Source: Streptomyces durbertensis (lineage in GTDB: Bacteria; Actinomycetota; Actinomycetes; Streptomycetales; Streptomycetaceae). Taken from it: a stretch of DNA of 36,869 nt. Every line of letters begins with the position of its first letter. Positions within the stretch are counted from its first letter, which is position 1. The DNA is taken from assembly GCF_014156695.1 (NCBI RefSeq), contig NZ_WMLF01000004.1, positions 1-36,869 of the forward strand, in the 5' to 3' direction. Shown here piece by piece: positions 32,734 to 36,869 of this stretch. The translations under genes were made by a program, and so were the position numbers. The notes beneath the pieces are model-generated. The model did no database searches. It worked only from the letters and a program-made list of their open reading frames with translations, and was not told the origin of the DNA.

Positions 32734-34290
32734 CTACTTCGGGGGGAGCATGTCCTTGAACTCCTTGGGGAGTTCAAAGGACTCGTCGGCCTCCCCCGCG
32801 CCCGGCAGGCCGAAGGCGCCGCCGCCGGCCGCCCGGCGCTCGGCCGCCGCCTGCTCCTCCTCGCGCCGCTTCATCGGGTTGCCCGAGCGGCGCTTGCCCT
32901 TGGCCTTCTTCTGCGGCTTGCCCTTCTTCTTCCCGCCACCCATGCCGGGCATCCCGGGCATGCCCGGCATTCCGGGGATGCCGCCGCCCTGGGCCATCCG
33001 GGACATCATCTTGCGGGCCTCGAAGAAGCGCTCGACGAGGTTCTTCACCGCGCTGACGTCCACGCCGGAACCGCGGGCCACACGGGCGCGCCGGGAGCCG
33101 TTGATGATCGTCGGGTCGTGTCGCTCGGCCGGCGTCATCGACTTGATGATGGCGGCGGTGCGGTCGACGTCGCGCTCGTCGAGGTTGTTGATCTGGTCCT
33201 TCATCTGGCCCATGCCCGGCATCATGCCGAGCAGCTTGGAGAGCGAGCCCATCTTGCGGACCTGCTCCATCTGCGCCAGGAAGTCGTCGAGCGTGAACTC
33301 CTTGGGGCCCTTGGCCAGCTTGGCGGCCATCTTCTCGGCCTCTTGCTGGCTGAACGTCTGCTCGGCCTTCTCGATGAGGCTGAGGACGTCGCCCATGCCG
33401 AGGATGCGCGAGGCCATCCGGTCGGGGTGGAAGGCGTCGAAGTCGTCCAGCTTCTCGCCGTTGGAGGCGAACATGATCTGGCGACCGGTGATGTGGGCGA
33501 TGGAGAGCGCCGCGCCGCCACGGGCGTCGCCGTCGAGCTTGGAGAGCACCACGCCGTCGAAGCCGACGCCGTCGCGGAACGCCTCGGCGGTGTTGACGGC
33601 GTCCTGGCCGATCATGGCGTCGACGACAAAGAGGATCTCGTCGGGGCTGACCGCGTCCCGGATGTCGGCGGCCTGCCGCATCATCTCCTCGTCGATGCCG
33701 AGGCGGCCGGCGGTGTCGACGACAACAACGTCGTACTGCTTGGACCGGGCGTACTCGACGGAGTCCTCGGCGACCCGGACCGGGTCGCCGACGCCGTTGC
33801 CGGGCTCCGGCGCGTAGACGCCGACGCCGGCCCGCTCGGCGACCACGGAGAGCTGGTTGACGGCGTTGGGGCGCTGGAGGTCGCAGGCGACGAGCAGCGG
33901 CGAGTGGCCCTTGCTCTTCAGCCACTGGCCGAGCTTGCCGGCGAGGGTCGTCTTACCGGCGCCCTGGAGACCGGCCAGCATGATCACCGTCGGCGGGCGC
34001 TTGGCGAAGCGCAGCTGGCGGGTCTCGCCGCCGAGGATGCCGACCAGCTCCTCGTTGACGATCTTGATGACCTGCTGGGCGGGGTTCAGCGCCTTGGAGA
34101 CCTCGGCGCCGGCGGCACGCTCCTTCACCTGCTTGATGAAGGACCGCACGACCGGGAGCGCGACATCGGCCTCGAGCAGCGCGATGCGGATCTCGCGCGC
34201 CGTGGCGTCGATGTCCGCCTCGCTCAGGCGGCCCTTGCCCCTGAGGTTCTTGAACGTCGCTGCCAGGCGATCGGAGAGTGTGTCGAACAC
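32734..34290 (-). CDS. ffh: Signal recognition particle protein Ffh
   Basis: A 518-residue SRP GTPase that binds signal sequences and 4.5S RNA and targets membrane proteins to FtsY. The N domain (1-90) leads to the G domain with P-loop GLQGAGKTT (107-115), DLQRPNAVNQL, VVVDTAGRL and SKLDGDARGG. The methionine-rich M domain follows (MSRMAQGGGI region, with the SMTPAER and SGVDV segments). The tail is unusual in detail: GMPGMPGMPGMG, a Lys/Arg run, then an acidic end ELPKEFKDMLPPK. The start is GTG at 34290 with AAGGA upstream. It is separated from glnD upstream by a G/C-rich repeat region. Confidence 0.97.
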   Translation of the reverse strand: MFDTLSDRLAATFKNLRGKGRLSEADIDATAREIRIALLEADVALPVVRSFIKQVKERAAGAEVSKALNPAQQVIKIVNEELVGILGGETRQLRFAKRPPTVIMLAGLQGAGKTTLAGKLGQWLKSKGHSPLLVACDLQRPNAVNQLSVVAERAGVGVYAPEPGNGVGDPVRVAEDSVEYARSKQYDVVVVDTAGRLGIDEEMMRQAADIRDAVSPDEILFVVDAMIGQDAVNTAEAFRDGVGFDGVVLSKLDGDARGGAALSIAHITGRQIMFASNGEKLDDFDAFHPDRMASRILGMGDVLSLIEKAEQTFSQQEAEKMAAKLAKGPKEFTLDDFLAQMEQVRKMGSLSKLLGMMPGMGQMKDQINNLDERDVDRTAAIIKSMTPAERHDPTIINGSRRARVARGSGVDVSAVKNLVERFFEARKMMSRMAQGGGIPGMPGMPGMPGMGGGKKKGKPQKKAKGKRRSGNPMKRREEEQAAAERRAAGGGAFGLPGAGEADESFELPKEFKDMLPPK

Positions 34291-34409
34291 GGCGGTCGCG
34301 GATCCTTAAGCTTGTCGGTCATTCGGCGTGACCCCCAAGGGTATCCGCCCGCCGCCGGTACGGTCAGCCCACGGTCCTCCCGCCCGGCGCGCGAGCCCGG
34401 CGCACGGCC

Positions 34410-34455
34410 CCGGCGCGGGCGCGGCGCGGGCGCGGCGCGGGTGGCGGCGCGCCGG
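34410..34455. terminator. G/C-rich repeat and hairpin between glnD and ffh
   Basis: CCGGCGCG (34410-34417) pairs with CGCGCCGG (34448-34455). Inside are three 11-bp tandem units, GGCGCGGGCGC at 34412-34422 and 34423-34433 and GGCGCGGGTGG at 34434-34444. It begins nine bases past the glnD stop on the minus strand. A terminator role is inferred. Confidence 0.45.
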
Positions 34456-34463
34456 CAGGGGCC

Positions 34464-36869
34464 TCACGGCGCGAGGGCGCGTTCGAGGGTCCGGGCCAGG
34501 TGTTCGGCCTCCGCCGGGTCGAGTGGTTCGCCCTTCGCGTCGGTGACGTAGAACGCGTCCACGGCGTTGGCGCCGAGCGTGCTGATGTGCGCGCTGCGCA
34601 CGACCGCGCCGGCCTCCTCCAGCCCCCGTCCGATGCGGTGCAGCAGCCCGGAGGCGTCCTGGGCGCGCACCTCGATGACGGTGGCCGTCCGGGACGAGCC
34701 CGGGGCGACGCTGACGGCCGGCGGGGGCGCGGCCAGGCCGCGCCGCCGTCCCCGGTAGGCCTTCTCCCGTTCGGCGAGCCGGGCGGGTATGTCCAGGGTG
34801 CCCTCCAGGGCCCGCACCAGGTCGACGCGCAGCCGGTCGGCCTGCGGCAGCGAGCCGTACTCGGCGGCCACCCGCCAGCTCAGCACGGTCACCGGTCCGC
34901 CGCCGACCGGGTCGAGGGTGCGTACCTCCGCCGACCGCACGGTCAGCCGGTGCAGTGCCAGCACACCGGCGGCCGCCGACAGAGCGCCGGGCCGCTCCGG
35001 GAGCGCGACCAGCAGTTCCACCCCGATCGACGTGATGTCCTCGGCCGGCTCGTCGGGCGTCCGGGGGCCCTCCTCCCGGGTGTGCAGGGTGAGGACGGGG
35101 CCGCCCGTCCGGTGGGCCTCCACGGCCAGTCGCTCGCTCTCGGCCGTGGGCGCCCGCTCGACGGTCGCCGCCGGCGCCGGCCCGCCGGCCAGCACCGCCG
35201 CCACCCGCCGCACGAGGTCCGCCACCAGCGAGCCGCGCCACGCCGACCAGGCGCCGGGGCCGGTGGCGAGCGCGTCGGCCTCCGTCAGCGCGTGCAGCAG
35301 TTCGAGCGTGCCGGCGTCGCCGACGGCCTCGGCGACGCCGGCGACGGTGGCCGGGTCGTCCAGGTCGCGCCGCGTCGCGGTGTCGACCAGCAGCAGGTGA
35401 TGGCGCACCAGCGCGCCCATGACGTCGACGTCGGGCGGGGGAAAGCCCATCCGCGCGGCCATGTCCCGGGCGATGGTCTCCCCCACCACCGAGTGGTCGC
35501 CCGGCCACCCCTTCCCGATGTCGTGCAGCAGCGCGCCGACGAGCAGCAGGTCGGGGCGGTGCACGCGGCGGGTGAGGGCGGACGCCCGGACGGCGGTCTC
35601 CACCAGGTGGCGGTCGACGGTCCAGCGGTGCACGGCGTTGCGCTGCGGACGGCAGCGCACCCGCTCCCAGTCCGGGAGCAGCACCGTGACCAGGCCCTCG
35701 GCCTCCAGGGCCTCCCACACCGGCACCGTGGCCGCGCCGGCGCCGAGCAGCGTGACGAACTCCTCGCGGGCCTCGGCGGGCCACGGCGTCGGCAGGCCCG
35801 GGGAGACGGCGGCCAGGCGTCGTGCGGTGGTGAGGGCGAGCGGCAGACCGGACTGCGCGGCCGCGGCGGCGGCCCGCAGCACCAGCGTGGCGTCCCGTTC
35901 GGGCCGGGCGCCGAGGGCGAGCACCGCCTCCCCCTCCTGCTCGACGACGCCGTCGGCGAGCGGGGTGCGCTGGGGGCCGGTGGGGCGGCGTGCGCCGCCG
36001 AGCAGCTGGCGCAGTCGGGGGGCGGCGCGGCGCGCGCGCAGCACCCGGCCGACCTCGCGCCAGGTGACGTCGCTGGCGTAGGAGATCGTCCGGGCCGCCT
36101 CGTTCACCTGCCGCAGCAGGGCGTCGGCGTCGAGCAGGCCGAGGGCGGCGGCGACCTGGTCCTGGTCGTGGAGGGAGAGGCGGTCGGTGGCCCGCCCGGT
36201 GGTCAGCTGCAGCGCGTCGCGGGTGTCGAGCAGCCTGGCCCTGGCGTGTTCCAGCCCCTCGCGCGGCGCGTCGGCCAGCCAGGAGGCGGCGACCGCACGC
36301 AGCGCGGTGGCGTCCCGCAGTCCGCCGCGGGCCTCCTTGAGGTCGCCTTCGAGCAGGTACTGGAGTTCGCCGTGCCGGCGGGCCCGTTCCCGGCACATCT
36401 CCTCCAGCTCCGGCAGCCGGGTGGCGGCCTGGCCGCGCCACTGGCCGAAGAGTTCGGTGCGCAGCCGGGCGGTGAGGCCGGCGTCACCGGCGACGTGCCG
36501 GGCGTCCAGCAGCCCGAGCTGCACCTTCAGGTCCTCGGCGGCGGTGCGCCTGGCCTCCTCCGGGGTGCGTACCGAGTGGTCGAGCGACAGGCCCTGGTCC
36601 CACACCGGGTACCAGAGCCGGTCCGCCAGCGCGGCCAGTTCGTCGCCGGGCAGCCGGCCGTCGTGCAGGAGGAGCAGGTCGAGGTCGCTGCGGGGGGACA
36701 GCTCCCGCCGGCCGTAGCCGCCGACGGCGACGAGGGCGACGCCCGGGCGGGGCGGGCCGAGCAGCCCGGCGAGCCAGACGTCGGTGAGGTCGGCGAGTTC
36801 CGTGCGGCGCGGGGCTCCCCCGGCGGGGGACCCCAGCAGCCTTACCCGGTCGGCCGCGTAGCCGGGGCG
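34464..36869 (-). CDS. glnD: PII uridylyl/adenylyltransferase GlnD, N-terminus beyond the window
   Basis: 801 codons of GlnD, missing perhaps 15-25 N-terminal residues past the right edge. Domains in order are a nucleotidyltransferase site (GGYGRRELSPRSDLDLLLL, encoded near 36660-36720), a helical PII-uridylyltransferase linker, an HD phosphohydrolase site (ALLHDIGKGWPGDHS, near 35500), and two C-terminal ACT domains (LPERPGALSAAAGVL and AQDASGLLHRIGRGLEEAG) that sense glutamine. In S. coelicolor GlnD adenylylates rather than uridylylates GlnK, so that is the likely reaction here. Part of an amtB-glnK-glnD operon is expected upstream but lies outside the window. Confidence 0.95.
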   Translation of the reverse strand, partial: RPGYAADRVRLLGSPAGGAPRRTELADLTDVWLAGLLGPPRPGVALVAVGGYGRRELSPRSDLDLLLLHDGRLPGDELAALADRLWYPVWDQGLSLDHSVRTPEEARRTAAEDLKVQLGLLDARHVAGDAGLTARLRTELFGQWRGQAATRLPELEEMCRERARRHGELQYLLEGDLKEARGGLRDATALRAVAASWLADAPREGLEHARARLLDTRDALQLTTGRATDRLSLHDQDQVAAALGLLDADALLRQVNEAARTISYASDVTWREVGRVLRARRAAPRLRQLLGGARRPTGPQRTPLADGVVEQEGEAVLALGARPERDATLVLRAAAAAAQSGLPLALTTARRLAAVSPGLPTPWPAEAREEFVTLLGAGAATVPVWEALEAEGLVTVLLPDWERVRCRPQRNAVHRWTVDRHLVETAVRASALTRRVHRPDLLLVGALLHDIGKGWPGDHSVVGETIARDMAARMGFPPPDVDVMGALVRHHLLLVDTATRRDLDDPATVAGVAEAVGDAGTLELLHALTEADALATGPGAWSAWRGSLVADLVRRVAAVLAGGPAPAATVERAPTAESERLAVEAHRTGGPVLTLHTREEGPRTPDEPAEDITSIGVELLVALPERPGALSAAAGVLALHRLTVRSAEVRTLDPVGGGPVTVLSWRVAAEYGSLPQADRLRVDLVRALEGTLDIPARLAEREKAYRGRRRGLAAPPPAVSVAPGSSRTATVIEVRAQDASGLLHRIGRGLEEAGAVVRSAHISTLGANAVDAFYVTDAKGEPLDPAEAEHLARTLERALAP

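Overview
The window is a high-GC actinomycete chromosome segment, almost certainly Streptomyces. The evidence is very strong third-position G/C bias, many GTG starts, a WhiG sporulation sigma factor, four tandem type I signal peptidases, an actinobacterial DUF2469 protein, a GlnD/Ffh neighbourhood, and a gene order that, from memory, follows the conserved core of S. coelicolor around SCO5585-SCO5662. No tRNA, rRNA, insertion sequence, prophage or CRISPR array was seen. Most of the window is core chromosome rather than accessory DNA.

Left part (1-7240): the 5' end of an unknown Pro/Ala/Glu-rich protein diverges from an adenosine-deaminase-family enzyme, probably the aminodeoxyfutalosine deaminase of menaquinone synthesis. 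Next comes a probable putrescine/GABA-type catabolic set: an aldehyde dehydrogenase diverging from an Lrp/AsnC regulator that overlaps a class III aminotransferase. An ABC exporter pair follows, whose ATPase has degenerate motifs.

7270-11300: a thiamine-type ABC importer (binding lipoprotein, fused permease, ATPase) sits on the minus strand behind a clear TPP riboswitch. 11380-17370: rlmN, cdsA, frr, pyrH, tsf and rpsB, all on the minus strand (transcribed rpsB to rlmN), are punctuated by strong hairpins. The pyrH leader contains two mutually exclusive stems, one of which hides the ribosome binding site. 17680-19880: an M23-like secreted protein, a TetR regulator and whiG.

20200-30160: dprA, comM, yraN, DUF2469, four signal peptidases (sipZ, Y, X, W), rplS, trmD, rimM, a KH protein and rpsP, all minus strand. 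This joins protein-export processing to ribosome and tRNA maturation. A perfect hairpin divides sipWXY from sipZ, and another divides rpsP-KH from rimM-trmD-rplS. 30400-36869: a SprT-like metalloprotein, a twice-deleted relic of a prolyl-tRNA synthetase gene, a methyltransferase, ffh, and glnD running off the right edge.

The most unusual signals are the pyrH leader switch, the prolyl-tRNA synthetase relic, the 122-base coding overlap of sipX and sipY, the DnaA-box-like sites outside oriC, and two enzymes (M23 peptidase, ABC ATPase) that keep their fold motifs but lack key catalytic residues. I see no new multi-gene defence or mobile system.
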